The notes below the pieces were generated by a model. That model did not search any database and was not told the origin of the DNA. It worked only from the letters and a program-made list of their open reading frames with translations. A stretch of 64,000 bases of DNA, taken from assembly GCA_023091665.1 (NCBI GenBank), contig JALJCQ010000024.1, positions 682,001 through 746,000 on the forward strand. Reading direction: 5' to 3'. Both the position numbers and the translations under genes were made by a program. The DNA comes from Pythium myriotylum (lineage: Eukaryota; Oomycota; Peronosporomycetes; Pythiales; Pythiaceae). This document shows, piece by piece, positions 29,798 through 39,377 of the stretch; position 1 is the first letter of the stretch, and each line of letters starts with the position of its first letter.

Positions 29798-30688
29798 ATG
29801 GACTCGCTGCCACTGGAGCTGCTGCCGCCGTTCCTCACGGGCTTCGATCTGCTGCGCCTGTCTCATGTGAACCGCCGCTTCTTCGCCGAGCTGCTCGAGC
29901 CCGACAGCGAGATCTGGCGCGCGCGGCTGCCTCCAACCGCGGTGATGATCGCCGGCAGCTGCAAACGAGCCTACTGCGCGAGCGTCTCGCTGCGCTTCTT
30001 CGGCACGACGCGCGCAGAGTCGCGCGCCGCGGCGATCGACGTCTCGCAGAATTTCGCGATCGAGGACTTTGAGTGCGACCCGTTCACCGTCGAGTTGCGG
30101 TTCGCGCTGCTACCCTCGGACGAGCGTGGCGGCTCGCTCGTTGGTGGGGTCTTGCTCGGTGCGCAATCTGAGGATTGGCAGGACGAGTTCACACCCGACA
30201 CTTTTCGGTCGTTTATCATTGTCGACCAGGAACGGAACTTGCACTGCTCGGTGTTGGAGAGAAAGCCCGTCGTGGCTCGCGATCTGGAGTTCAACAGGTG
30301 GTACCATCTTGCGTTGACAGTGAGTGTGGACAGCGATGACAACGCGACCCAGAGCGTTTATCTGGATGGCGAGCTCGTGAATCGTAGTGACGGCCGGATG
30401 GCGTTCGGCGATCTCTACTATGTGCAATTCGGAACTGGTTTCATGGGCGCCAACTCGGACGGCGACATGTCTGGTTGGTACGACTTCAACGGGATCCTTG
30501 ATACCGCTCGAATCTTCACCGCGGGACTCACTCACGATGCCGTGCGAAAACTAGCATGTAGTCAACTACCAATTGACGAGGTTCACTGGGAGATGAATGC
30601 TCGAGAAGAGACCATGGTGGGGACAGCAGAGCTTGTGCGATGCACGCGGCCGACGGAACGCGTTTGCACCGACGTATTCCATGTCTGA
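29798..30688 (+). CDS. F-box/LamG protein (right-arm copy)
   Basis: 296 aa, translation identical to the copy at 21593-22483. No substitutions are visible, so both should be functional if either is; complete identity implies a very recent duplication or ongoing conversion. Followed at the 3' side by the truncated end of oxidoreductase B in convergent orientation, as in the left arm. Confidence 0.86.
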   Translation: MDSLPLELLPPFLTGFDLLRLSHVNRRFFAELLEPDSEIWRARLPPTAVMIAGSCKRAYCASVSLRFFGTTRAESRAAAIDVSQNFAIEDFECDPFTVELRFALLPSDERGGSLVGGVLLGAQSEDWQDEFTPDTFRSFIIVDQERNLHCSVLERKPVVARDLEFNRWYHLALTVSVDSDDNATQSVYLDGELVNRSDGRMAFGDLYYVQFGTGFMGANSDGDMSGWYDFNGILDTARIFTAGLTHDAVRKLACSQLPIDEVHWEMNAREETMVGTAELVRCTRPTERVCTDVFHV

Positions 30689-30738
30689 ATAACCGGCAAC
30701 GTACATGATAAGATTTTTTTTTTCCATTTCTGACTGAC

Positions 30739-30838
30739 CTAAACCAGCTTAACGGCAAGCTTGCCAATGTTCTTGCGCGCAAACATGTACTCAATTGCAT
30801 CTGCAATGCGCTCGAGACCCTTGAACTCGGTCGGATCT
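30739..30838 (-). pseudogene. 3' fragment of oxidoreductase copy B
   Basis: The last 33 codons (TEFKGLERIADAIEYMFARK onward) plus stop, identical to 21443-21542. Upstream of 30838 homology ends abruptly, giving a non-functional remnant created by the inverted duplication. Confidence 0.9.
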
Positions 30839-31508
30839 CCACCAGGCCGCTCACTCACGACGGGTGACGCGTAGACGCTGCTGAGCAACGCACTTTTCGA
30901 GGCGGAGGACCCATCATTGCGGGACAACCTGATTGACCAAACGCCGAAATGAATTTTAAAGGTGGACGGTGCTTCTACAGTATTTTTCTTGCCGTCTGGA
31001 CGTTGCTTGGATGCCTCGTTGTAGTAGATGATAACGAGGGAAACTGGAAGACGACTGTGGATACGTCAGGAGGAAGCAAGTTGTACTATTGTGTATTCAC
31101 GCAGACGTTGATCTGGTGAATATCTTTTTTTACTTTTTATGCGTGTTTACAGAGCCTGGCTACTCTGTCATCGCGAATGAGATCGACTCAAATTGCCGCA
31201 TCAAGTTCCAATCAACACCAACTTCAACAGCAACGGTATTTTCGTTGATTGTCTTGGGGAAGACATCACCTCGCCATTTGAACGAACAAAATTCACACAA
31301 AAAGAAAAGGTCTCGCGTCTCCGCTTTCTCTTCTTGCACGCATAGAACTTCCTCTTACCTTATCGGCGACACGATGTACTACCTAAGGAACACTCAGGTC
31401 ACTCGCCAACAGTTCGCCACTCACTCATGATTTACAGGACAACACGATTGCATTTCATGTCATTTTCATTACTCAGTCATTGGGGTGGGTCATTGCAGAG
31501 ACGGCATC
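30839..31508. other. Intergenic, no gene seen
   Basis: Flank of the right arm; diverged direct duplicate of 24770-25380. A 113-codon + strand frame at 31089-31430 is not protein-like. Confidence 0.5.
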
Positions 31509-32584
31509 TTACACAAGCTTGATCGCAAGCTTGCCGATGTTCTTGCGCGCGTACATGTAGTCGATGGCATCAGCGATGCCCTCGAGGCCCTTGAACTCGG
31601 TCTGGTCAACGCCCGGCTTGAGCTTGCCCTCGGCGATGAGCTTGAAGAGCTTGGCGAAGTGATCCGGGATCTTCGGGGCGTGGTTGTTGAGGATGAAACC
31701 ACGAACCGAGGCCGAGCGGCCAAGGAGAATCGGGTTGAGCTGGTTCACGAGGAACGGCTCGGGGGTCTTGTCACCCTCAAGGTAACCCGAGATGTAGCCG
31801 AAGACGACGATGCGACCGTGGACAGCGATGTTCTGCGCCGCAGCCTTGAAGGTCTCGCCACCGACCGTCTCGAAGACGAGGTCCACGCCCTTCGGGTACT
31901 CATTCTTGAGCACCTCGGCGATGTTCTCCTTGTTGTAGTTGATCACACGGTCCACACCGAGCGCCTTGAGCACCTCGGCCTTCTCGTCCGAGCTGGTCGT
32001 GCCAATCACGTGGTTGCCGGCAAGCTTGGCGAGCTGCACCACGAACTGGCCGGTACCACCAGCTGCCGCCGTGACGAGAACGGTTTCACCAGACTTCAGT
32101 TCACCAATCTCCTCAATCGCGATCGAGCCCGAGATGCCCTGGACGAGCAGCGGGAGGACCGATGGCTCGGCGGCCGGCACCTTGAGCGCCGTGGCAGCCG
32201 GGACGACGACGTACTCGGAGAAGGCGCCAATCTCTGTAATCACACCACAATCCAAGTCAGCAATTGCTCTGTCCTCGAAACTGTATCATCACCCAACGCG
32301 AACGTACTCTGGTAGGCGATGGCGTCGCCGACCTTGAAGTTCTCGACGCCCTCGCCGACAGCGACGACCTCACCGACGCCCTCGAGACCAGCGCTGAACG
32401 GCAGCGGACGCGCACCGTAGGCGCCGTTGGTGATGTTGACGTCCGTGGCGTTGATGCCGACGTAGTGGTTCTTGACGACGACTTGGCCATCGGTGGCCGC
32501 CGGGAGCTCGGCGACCTCGACGATGCGCGTGGCCTCGCGGAAGTTGGTGGACTTGGTGTGGACTTCGATGGTGCGGTACGGCAT
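31509..32584 (-). CDS. Zeta-crystallin-like quinone oxidoreductase (copy D)
   Basis: 333 aa: exon 1 32308-32584, 74 nt intron 32234-32307, exon 2 31509-32233. It is offset by exactly 6126 bp from copy C over the whole gene. From about 31678 to 32397, including the intron, the DNA is nearly identical to copy C (one substitution noticed), while exon 1 and the last 50-60 codons differ. Exon 1 resembles copy A (HTKSTNFREATRIVEVAELP). Function as for copy A. Confidence 0.9.
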
Positions 32585-33113
32585 GGCGGATCGCTTGGAG
32601 TGGCTTGTGGCGGATTGAGAAGATTCGACAATGAACGGCAAGTGAGCTCGAGGAGCTTGTCGATCTTTGCAAAAGGGTCCGCAAAGGATTAGCCGACGGT
32701 GGGTTCAGTAAACACTACCCCAAATCTGGGTTTGGAACCGACCCGTGGGTTGAGAGATGGTATAGTGAAGTCAAGTAGTATGGGAGTGAATTCGGGTTTG
32801 ATGATCACGTCGCGAGGAGCTGTTTACAAGTGACCAAGATGACGTAATGGCCGAAGTCTCAGCATGGCGACGGACTCTCTCTCTCTCTTCGTGGATGACA
32901 CGCGGCGGCGGCGCCCATCGGTTGGCGTCGGCGACGCCAATCAAAAAGATCTGTGTTTCTAGAAGCAACCAGATTGCTCGCCCGTGATTGTGCGACGCCT
33001 CACCTTGAAGATACACCGATCAATGATCATGACAAGAAAAAATAAAACACACAAAACGCGATTGAGATGTTGAGACCAGGAAGGCAAACGAGAGATTACT
33101 AGCTTGGAACGAG
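32585..33113. other. Intergenic, no gene seen
   Basis: Gap between oxidoreductase genes D and E in tandem orientation; a short CT-rich run near 32877-32890; nothing else recognised. Confidence 0.5.
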
Positions 33114-34118
33114 CTACGCAAGCTTGACCACGAGCTTGCCGATGTTCTTGCGCTCGTACATGTAGTCGAGCGCGAGCGGGATCTGCTCGAGGCCCACGAA
33201 CTCCTTCGTGTCGAGTCCGGGCTTGAGCTTGCCCTGCGCGATGAGGCCCATGAGCTTCTTAAAGTGCTCGGCGTAGTGCTCGCGGTGGTTGCCCGAGATG
33301 AAGCCGCGCACAGACGCCGACTTGAACAGCAGCGACGGAGCGACCTCCATCCACTTGAGCGAATCCTTAGCGCCCTGGTCGGCGTAGTTGGAAATGTAGC
33401 CGAACACAAGCACACGGCCGTGGACAGCGATGTTGTCGCATGCGGTCTTGAACATCTCGCCACCAATGGTCTCAAACACGAGGTCCACACCCTTCGGGTA
33501 CTCCTTCTTGAGCACCTCGCCGACGTTCTCCTTGTTGTAGTTGATGACACGGTCCACGCCAAGCGCCTTGAGCACCTCGGCCTTCTCGTCCGAGCTGGTC
33601 GTGCCGATCACGTGGTTGCCCGCGAGCTTGGCGAGCTGCACGACGAACTGACCAGTACCACCGGCGGCAGCCGTGACGAGAACGGTCTCGCCCGACTTCA
33701 TCTCACCGACAATGTCGAGCGCGAGCGACGCCGACACGCCGCACACGAGCAGCGGAAGCACTTCCTTGCTGGCCGACGGCACGGGGATCACGTGCGTGGC
33801 GTCCACGTCCACGTACTCGGCGAACGCGCCGAGCTTGCGGTAGGCCACGGGCGTGCCCACCTTGACGTTCTCGACGCCCTCGCCCACCGCGACGACGACG
33901 CCGACGGCATCGAGACCGCAGCCGAACGGCGGCGGCAGCGGGCCCGTGTAGGCGCCGTTGGTCACGTTGATGTCGGTGGCGTTGATGCCGACGTAGTGGT
34001 TCTGCACGACGACGAAGCCCGGCTGGGCCGCCGGGAGGTCGGCCTCCTCGACGATGTGCGTGGCCTTGCGGAAGTCGGTCGACTTGGTGTGCACTTCGTA
34101 GCGCTTGAACGACGGCAT
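33114..34118 (-). CDS. Zeta-crystallin-like quinone oxidoreductase (copy E, intronless)
   Basis: 334 aa from the start at 34118 (MPSFKRYEVHTKSTDFRKAT). Most divergent of the five intact copies (for example TGPLPPPFGCGLDAVGVVVA, and YMYERKNIGKLVVKLA at the end). At the site where copies A-D carry an intron it reads continuously VAYRKLGAFAEY, so this gene has either lost the intron or kept the ancestral state. The read-through also confirms the splice choice in the other copies (YQ-KIGAF). A GA microsatellite lies 5-30 bp upstream of the ATG. Confidence 0.9.
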   Translation of the reverse strand: MPSFKRYEVHTKSTDFRKATHIVEEADLPAAQPGFVVVQNHYVGINATDINVTNGAYTGPLPPPFGCGLDAVGVVVAVGEGVENVKVGTPVAYRKLGAFAEYVDVDATHVIPVPSASKEVLPLLVCGVSASLALDIVGEMKSGETVLVTAAAGGTGQFVVQLAKLAGNHVIGTTSSDEKAEVLKALGVDRVINYNKENVGEVLKKEYPKGVDLVFETIGGEMFKTACDNIAVHGRVLVFGYISNYADQGAKDSLKWMEVAPSLLFKSASVRGFISGNHREHYAEHFKKLMGLIAQGKLKPGLDTKEFVGLEQIPLALDYMYERKNIGKLVVKLA

Positions 34119-34121
34119 CGT

Positions 34122-34150
34122 GGAGAGAGAGAGAGAGAGAGAGAGAGAGG
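34122..34150. repeat. GA/TC microsatellite in the 5' leader of oxidoreductase E
   Basis: About 14 GA dinucleotides on the + strand, directly upstream of the ATG on the coding strand, hence probably in the promoter or 5' leader. Confidence 0.85.
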
Positions 34151-36088
34151 AGCTTGAGGTCGAGTGGGCGGATCTCGGAATGAGCTCCTCAGAGGATCTC
34201 GATGTTGCTGGAGGACCTTCAAGGATACGTAAACCCCCGTTTGAGTGACCACAAGCAAGATATGATTGGTTGAAATAAAACAAAAAAGATCTAGGAGTTG
34301 GTCAATATTTATTTATGGAATTTTCGGAATGCAGCTTGGCGACCGAGAGTGGCTGTCGTTGAAGTCGACTTGACTCATCTCCTGTGCTCGCGAGTGCACT
34401 CGCACACGACACGACACGCAACAGCAAAAGCGAAAGCGGAGTTTCCCGAATTTCGCAATTTTCATGCTTGCATTAGTTAGAATTGGAACGAAGCCGCTCC
34501 TGCATGAGGAGCGAGGAAAGTCTTATGCGGTCACTGTTTAGTACTGTCGATCCGACTCGACGGAATGGACCCAATCCGATGCGAGTTGGTTGGGGTCCAA
34601 ACCGTATCGTCAACGAGTGTTGTAAGCATCTTGGGCTCCACAATCGATCCACGAGTGGTTGATTGGCTGAAAACAAGAAATTATTACGAATGGACGAGGT
34701 GTGATGATGCAAATGCGATTTTGCCATCATCATGTTTGTGGCACTTAGCCCCAAGCCGCGCGATTCGTGACCAGGATTCCTTGAATAATGTCCTTTGGAC
34801 TCGATGTTCTCTCTCGGCTTTCCTAAATCACCCTCCTCCACCGAAAGCCAGTGGAGCGAGACTGTGCTCTGTGGTCACGGAGGAGTCTGCTGTCGTCGGA
34901 AATCATGTGCATCAGTTTGGCTATTTGTAAAGGGTTGGGTTGAACCAACTCCATTGTTGGAAAATGTACACTTGAAGCAACTCTCTCACGGACGATAGAG
35001 GGTCTTGGGCAAGATGTGGAGTCCATGCGCATTTGTGAGCACTTGAGTACAGAGTAGCAGTTGCAGCATTTTCAATCGCGGCCCATCGTGGTGAAGAATT
35101 TCACCGGACGAAAAGGCTGCCTCGTCTCGCGGTTTTAAAGGGACAGAGCGATCGTTACGTCTGCCAGTCTCAGAGAAAGTGCCGCTGCTAGCGTCAGACA
35201 TTCTTCATAAAGTTCCCGGGGGAAGTGGTTCCCGCTGCTCTTTCTGGTCAACACCCGAAAAAAATCGCGCGCTCATCACAAGTGACCATGGCACGTGAGG
35301 CACCGAAGATTACTCCACACTCGTTAAAAGTAGCATCGAGCAACTTCGCCTCCAGTCATCATGTCGAGCTTTCTTCTCTCCTCTTTGAGCTTTGCAGATA
35401 GTCTCTAGTTGGCAACAACAAATACAAACATACACGGCGTGCAACGTGGCATGTCCTTCCACATGAATCGCACTGGTCCTTCGGGAAGGTCCAGCTGAGC
35501 TCTTTTGATGTGTCTTCTGCTTGCCTCCGTATTATCTCCGTAAACATCCTCAGCTCAAGGCCAAAAAGGCGAAAATCACTTAGATCCACCTATCACAGCT
35601 CTCAGCTCGGGTTAATGTATCACACAGCTGGTAGAAAAAAAATCGGACACCAAGCTCGCTTTCTCCTCTTTGTGAAGTGGCTCCTTTTGGAGTGTTGTCC
35701 CATAGTATGTATTCCTGCAGGGATCAGAAGAAGTCGCATACTTTTTTAACAACATCTCCAAGTTTCACTAACAACGAAAATCTCGTTGAAGGCATTCTGT
35801 GCAGTGAGTAATATCTCACCGAATATAGTAGCTTCCAGATGGAGCATATTGGATTTCAGCATGCTCGTGTTACGTAATGATCGGCCAGCAATCCACCATT
35901 CCCTTCAACATGATCAGAAAGGGAGCGCTCCACCGACCAGCTGATGCTGTGACGTGTGGTGCACGGTTTGGTTTGATGGACGACGCGCCAAAATGGGAGG
36001 GCTCGGGCCGAGGTCCCCGTGTCGATCAGTTCAAGAATAACCTTCTCAAGAAGCCATCAACGATTCGAGCACGGTCTCCACTAAGAAG
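34151..36088. other. Intergenic, no assignable gene
   Basis: About 1.9 kb. The minus strand between about 34990 and 35590 has several short frames that look protein-like but shift frame and contain stops (for example a frame with KLKEERRKLDMMTGGEVARC near 35360), consistent with a decayed coding element. No family could be identified. The rest shows no recognisable feature. Confidence 0.45.
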
Positions 36089-36856
36089 ATGGCAAGCTCC
36101 GTTCCTCGTGAGGTACCCGCGCCCTGGATGGACATGAAGGCGGAGGGCTACTCGTTCGCGATGGTCTCTCGCGCCAAGGACACGCCACCAAGCTCGGCCT
36201 ACGACCCACTCGAGCGGAAGGCGCAATTCTCGGATCCGACGAAGAGCGGCCATTTTGTGGGAGGGATCGGCCTCATTATGCTCGTGCGATACAAAGACTC
36301 GCCGTGCGGGCCGTACGATGAACTTCTGGTCGTCCCTGGCTCCTACGAAGTCCCTGCACGAGGAAGCAAGGCGAGCTGGCGTATCACGCGCATCTACGTC
36401 TCGACCGCTGCAAGCACCTACAATGGCCGTCGCAATTGGAACATCCCCAAGCGCATTGCTGACTTCACGTTTGTTCCTCGAGAGGATGGATACCCTGGCT
36501 ACTCTCGCGTCGAAGTGCGTCTGCCAGGGGCGGAGACGCCATTCTTCGCTGTCGACTTCTCGCCGACGTGGTTATCGTCCGTGCCAATCCCTATCAACTC
36601 GCGATACTTGCCGATTCCGACCGAGATGGTTCAGCCACCACTGCCGAAAGGAGACGAAGTGGAGCGTGAAGGCACAGAACAGTGGGCAGCGATCGATGCG
36701 TGCATGCGCGGCAAATGCTCTCCCGTCTGGGGTGCTGGCGGACTGAAGAGTGGGGAGTGGAGTGACGGCGAGGGAATGCCTCCCCTTGACCCGATTTCGC
36801 TCGGCGTTTTTTGGCCCGAGTTCTACCTGGATTTCCCAGAAGCTACTGATCCATAG
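36089..36856 (+). CDS. Acetoacetate decarboxylase-like protein
   Basis: 255 aa, single exon. The arrangement PAPW near the start, GGIGLIMLVRYKDSPCGPYD, ELLVVPGSYEVP, RITRIYVSTAASTYNGRRNW, NIPKRIADF is that of the acetoacetate-decarboxylase-like superfamily found in fungi and oomycetes. The bacterial enzyme uses a Schiff-base lysine; the Lys of NIPK sits in the conserved NGRRNWNIPK block, but whether it corresponds to the catalytic residue cannot be judged here. The reaction is therefore uncertain. It is convergent with the membrane-protein gene at 37136. Confidence 0.7.
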   Translation: MASSVPREVPAPWMDMKAEGYSFAMVSRAKDTPPSSAYDPLERKAQFSDPTKSGHFVGGIGLIMLVRYKDSPCGPYDELLVVPGSYEVPARGSKASWRITRIYVSTAASTYNGRRNWNIPKRIADFTFVPREDGYPGYSRVEVRLPGAETPFFAVDFSPTWLSSVPIPINSRYLPIPTEMVQPPLPKGDEVEREGTEQWAAIDACMRGKCSPVWGAGGLKSGEWSDGEGMPPLDPISLGVFWPEFYLDFPEATDP

Positions 36857-36935
36857 GAAATCCCCAGCTGAAGTTGTATCGATATTTAGTGAGCACACGA
36901 TTTGCTGGATTGGAGCAAATTTGTAGTAATGACGA

Positions 36936-37044
36936 TGCTTTGACAAGATTGTAATCAAGTCGTTTGAGCCGAAATTTTGCATCCACATACTGCTTTGACA
37001 AGTTTGGAATCCAGTCGTTTGAGCCGAAATTTTACATCTACATG
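36936..37044. repeat. Two tandem 55 bp repeats
   Basis: TGCTTTGACAAG...AGTCGTTTGAGCCGAAATTTT...CATC.ACAT is repeated once with a few substitutions. It lies between two convergent genes, in the shared 3' region. Confidence 0.8.
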
Positions 37045-37135
37045 GTCATGTCGGCTACGGTCTCTCGATCACGATTCTCCACGAAGCCATTCAAAGTGGA
37101 AGCTGTAGTCAGCGCCTGTTAAAGTTCGCATGGAC

Positions 37136-38842
37136 TCAAGCTTGATCAGTCACTGGAAAGAAAGTCGATGTCCCAACTGGAGAGATGAACTTACCGACGT
37201 GCTGCAAACCTGTTTGGGCAGTGTAGAAAATCCACAACATCATCGTGATTTGTACCAAGTACCATTGCATCGAGAGGATGAAGGCAATCTGTCGCATTGG
37301 CGAAAACTTGACGAGCCGGCGTACGATCCACGCGATCAGAACGAGCGAAGTATATTCGGCAAAAGAGTAGATGAGCACTTTTTCGATATGTTGCAATATT
37401 GCCCTCTGGTTGTGGGCCCGAAGAAGCGGGTAGTACTCGCGATTGGACTGAAAGGAACTCATTATGAGGCATACGCCTGTTCCAAGCGATACTGTTAGAG
37501 ACCACCAAGTCATAATCCACTCCGCATTTACCGCACAGAATATCATGGGAATCACCACTTCAACATACTCCATCAAGATCACAAACTCGGTCAAATGCAA
37601 GAGTGCACACACCTGTCTGACAATTTCACCGCGGGCTGAAGGCGTCAGACTATCCAGACGAGTAGCCTCCTCGTCAGTAAGTTGGACTGTTAGACCAGAG
37701 AGATCTAAAGGAACGAAGTTTGCAGTGGATGAGATCCATGAGACCTTCCTTCGGAGCTGAGGTCTTTTCTGATATCCCGACAAGAGCACGTTGGCCGGTA
37801 CGACATCCGAAGCCGATCGCCACGCGAGAAACTGACGAAGCCTTGGTTGAGTATCAGCCGGATTATGTCGTGTCATGTTTGACTCGTCCGTTCGAAGCAA
37901 GTAGACTGCGCTATCCACAAGTGGCGGTAATCTGCTCGAGTCGTCGACTTGTAAAATACGACACAGCCTCACCATGTACCTGTTGATGTCGTGAACCGAC
38001 ACACATGCATAGAGAGCGTCCATCCCCATGCTTGCCACCGCTGCCGTGGACGAAGACGTGTTCTGCACCGAGTATGCGACGAACAGAGCGTGAAAAAGCT
38101 CGACGTTGAGCACGATAAGCGCTGGGCGAAGATCCGCAAGATTGTGAACTAACCGTGCGAATACGAATCGAAGGATAATCTTCAATGCGGGGAATGCCAC
38201 CACCAACGCAAGTTGCCCGCTTGAGCTCGCACTCGAGTACAGGTAACCGATGACAGGATACACCACGGTCATCATGAATTGCAAACCGATGGCATCCGAA
38301 AACTGTTTCAACTCGACGCGTAGCTCCTCGCTTTCGCGGAATCGGCGACCCCATAGAATGGCCACAGATATGATGATCGTCGGCATGAATGCTGGGCTCC
38401 CTGCGATCAATGTGAACGGTACTGGGAACCCGATCCTGTCAGCGAGGAACCGAATGAACGAAGTGCTGGCCATTGTCGAAAGCGTAGCGATGGCAAGGCT
38501 GTGCCAGGGTCTCGCATTCAGACGAGGGATGAACACACGCAGCTGCTCGAGAAGTAAGAAGCCGACAATTACGCCTATGAAGAGGAGACGAACAAAGAAC
38601 ACGGTGTTCTGCTGTGGTCCATGTTCTGGCGGTGACAAATGGGGGATATCGAGCAACACTACCACCAAAATGCTGGGTAATGGGGTGAGAAGCATTGCTG
38701 CGAGTCTTGGAAGGCTGATGGTGGTGCCCAAGCTGCGATGAAAGGCTACGAGGCGGTGGGTCGAGTATCCGCCATGAAGTTCGACCTGGAGAGTGTGCCA
38801 CGCGCGAACAGTGTGGCGTGACAACCACTGCAACAACGTCAT
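37136..38842 (-). CDS. Multi-pass membrane protein, oomycete family of unknown function
   Basis: 568 aa. At least eight to ten hydrophobic segments are visible, for example LAAMLLTPLPSILVVVLLDI, FVRLLFIGVIVGFLLLEQLR, a central pair, then EYVEVVIPMIFCAV and a C-terminal block YTSLVLIAWIVRRLV. A hydrophilic loop (about 290-385) separates the two halves. No transporter signature is recognised. Near the C-terminus a GTAAGT donor (37194) and a TTTCCAG acceptor (37153) bound a 42 nt in-frame segment, so an alternatively spliced end 14 residues shorter is possible. A decayed paralogue lies at 39378-41367 in the same orientation. Confidence 0.75.
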   Translation of the reverse strand: MTLLQWLSRHTVRAWHTLQVELHGGYSTHRLVAFHRSLGTTISLPRLAAMLLTPLPSILVVVLLDIPHLSPPEHGPQQNTVFFVRLLFIGVIVGFLLLEQLRVFIPRLNARPWHSLAIATLSTMASTSFIRFLADRIGFPVPFTLIAGSPAFMPTIIISVAILWGRRFRESEELRVELKQFSDAIGLQFMMTVVYPVIGYLYSSASSSGQLALVVAFPALKIILRFVFARLVHNLADLRPALIVLNVELFHALFVAYSVQNTSSSTAAVASMGMDALYACVSVHDINRYMVRLCRILQVDDSSRLPPLVDSAVYLLRTDESNMTRHNPADTQPRLRQFLAWRSASDVVPANVLLSGYQKRPQLRRKVSWISSTANFVPLDLSGLTVQLTDEEATRLDSLTPSARGEIVRQVCALLHLTEFVILMEYVEVVIPMIFCAVNAEWIMTWWSLTVSLGTGVCLIMSSFQSNREYYPLLRAHNQRAILQHIEKVLIYSFAEYTSLVLIAWIVRRLVKFSPMRQIAFILSMQWYLVQITMMLWIFYTAQTGLQHVGKFISPVGTSTFFPVTDQA

Positions 38843-39377
38843 GACACTCGTTTCACACAGGTAGTGAAGTGGTTCTCCTAACTTGAATGAGAGACGGGAA
38901 ACACTCTGGCACCAAGAGACACCGATGCGCCCAAGAATAGGCGCCGCGAAACCGTTTTACCTGATCCTGCACAAGGGATTCTTACAGTGTAGCTCCCGTT
39001 GCAGTGTGACGTACCTAGACTGCTGGTGCTGCTGGTCCTCTTGAGTCGATAATTTCAAGAGAGTTGAAGCGGGCAACACACTGTGTTCGATAAACGAAAA
39101 TCACTCAGTCACAAACTTCTCAGCAACAGGAAGTGCTAGTCATTGCGGACACTTTTTCCCAAGAAACGAAAATGTTGACACCGAGAATCCAGCCGTCGCA
39201 CCAGACGTAGTGTGGAGCGATTTGATCAGGCCACCGACAGCCTCGTGATCCACCCGGACAAAGAGGCCCAAACTTGAGTTCTGTCTTCCGTGAGGATCAG
39301 ATTAAAAACTAAATTCGAGCAAACGATGTCTGTCTGACATTGTCTATCCGTGAAAACGGTTCAGGGAGATTCAACTG
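38843..39377. other. Intergenic, no gene seen
   Basis: Spacer between the membrane-protein gene and its decayed tandem paralogue; no ORF or repeat recognised. Confidence 0.5.

Larger units (their letters stand above)
28146..30838. repeat. Right arm of the 2,693 bp inverted repeat
   Basis: Mirror of 21443-24135. Its outer end cuts oxidoreductase copy B at codon level (only the last 100 bp survive, 30739-30838), followed by unrelated sequence. The inner end lies inside oxidoreductase-like sequence. Confidence 0.95.

Noticed and set aside
31485..32315. 276-codon + strand ORF opposite oxidoreductase D
   Set aside because: Antisense shadow that also crosses the intron; no independent protein features.
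33264..34157. 297-codon + strand ORF opposite oxidoreductase E
   Set aside because: Antisense shadow; similar antisense frames appear opposite copies C and D only because those genes are homologous.
34986..35589. Minus-strand fragments considered as a transposase relic
   Set aside because: No transposase motif, terminal repeats or continuous frame could be recognised.
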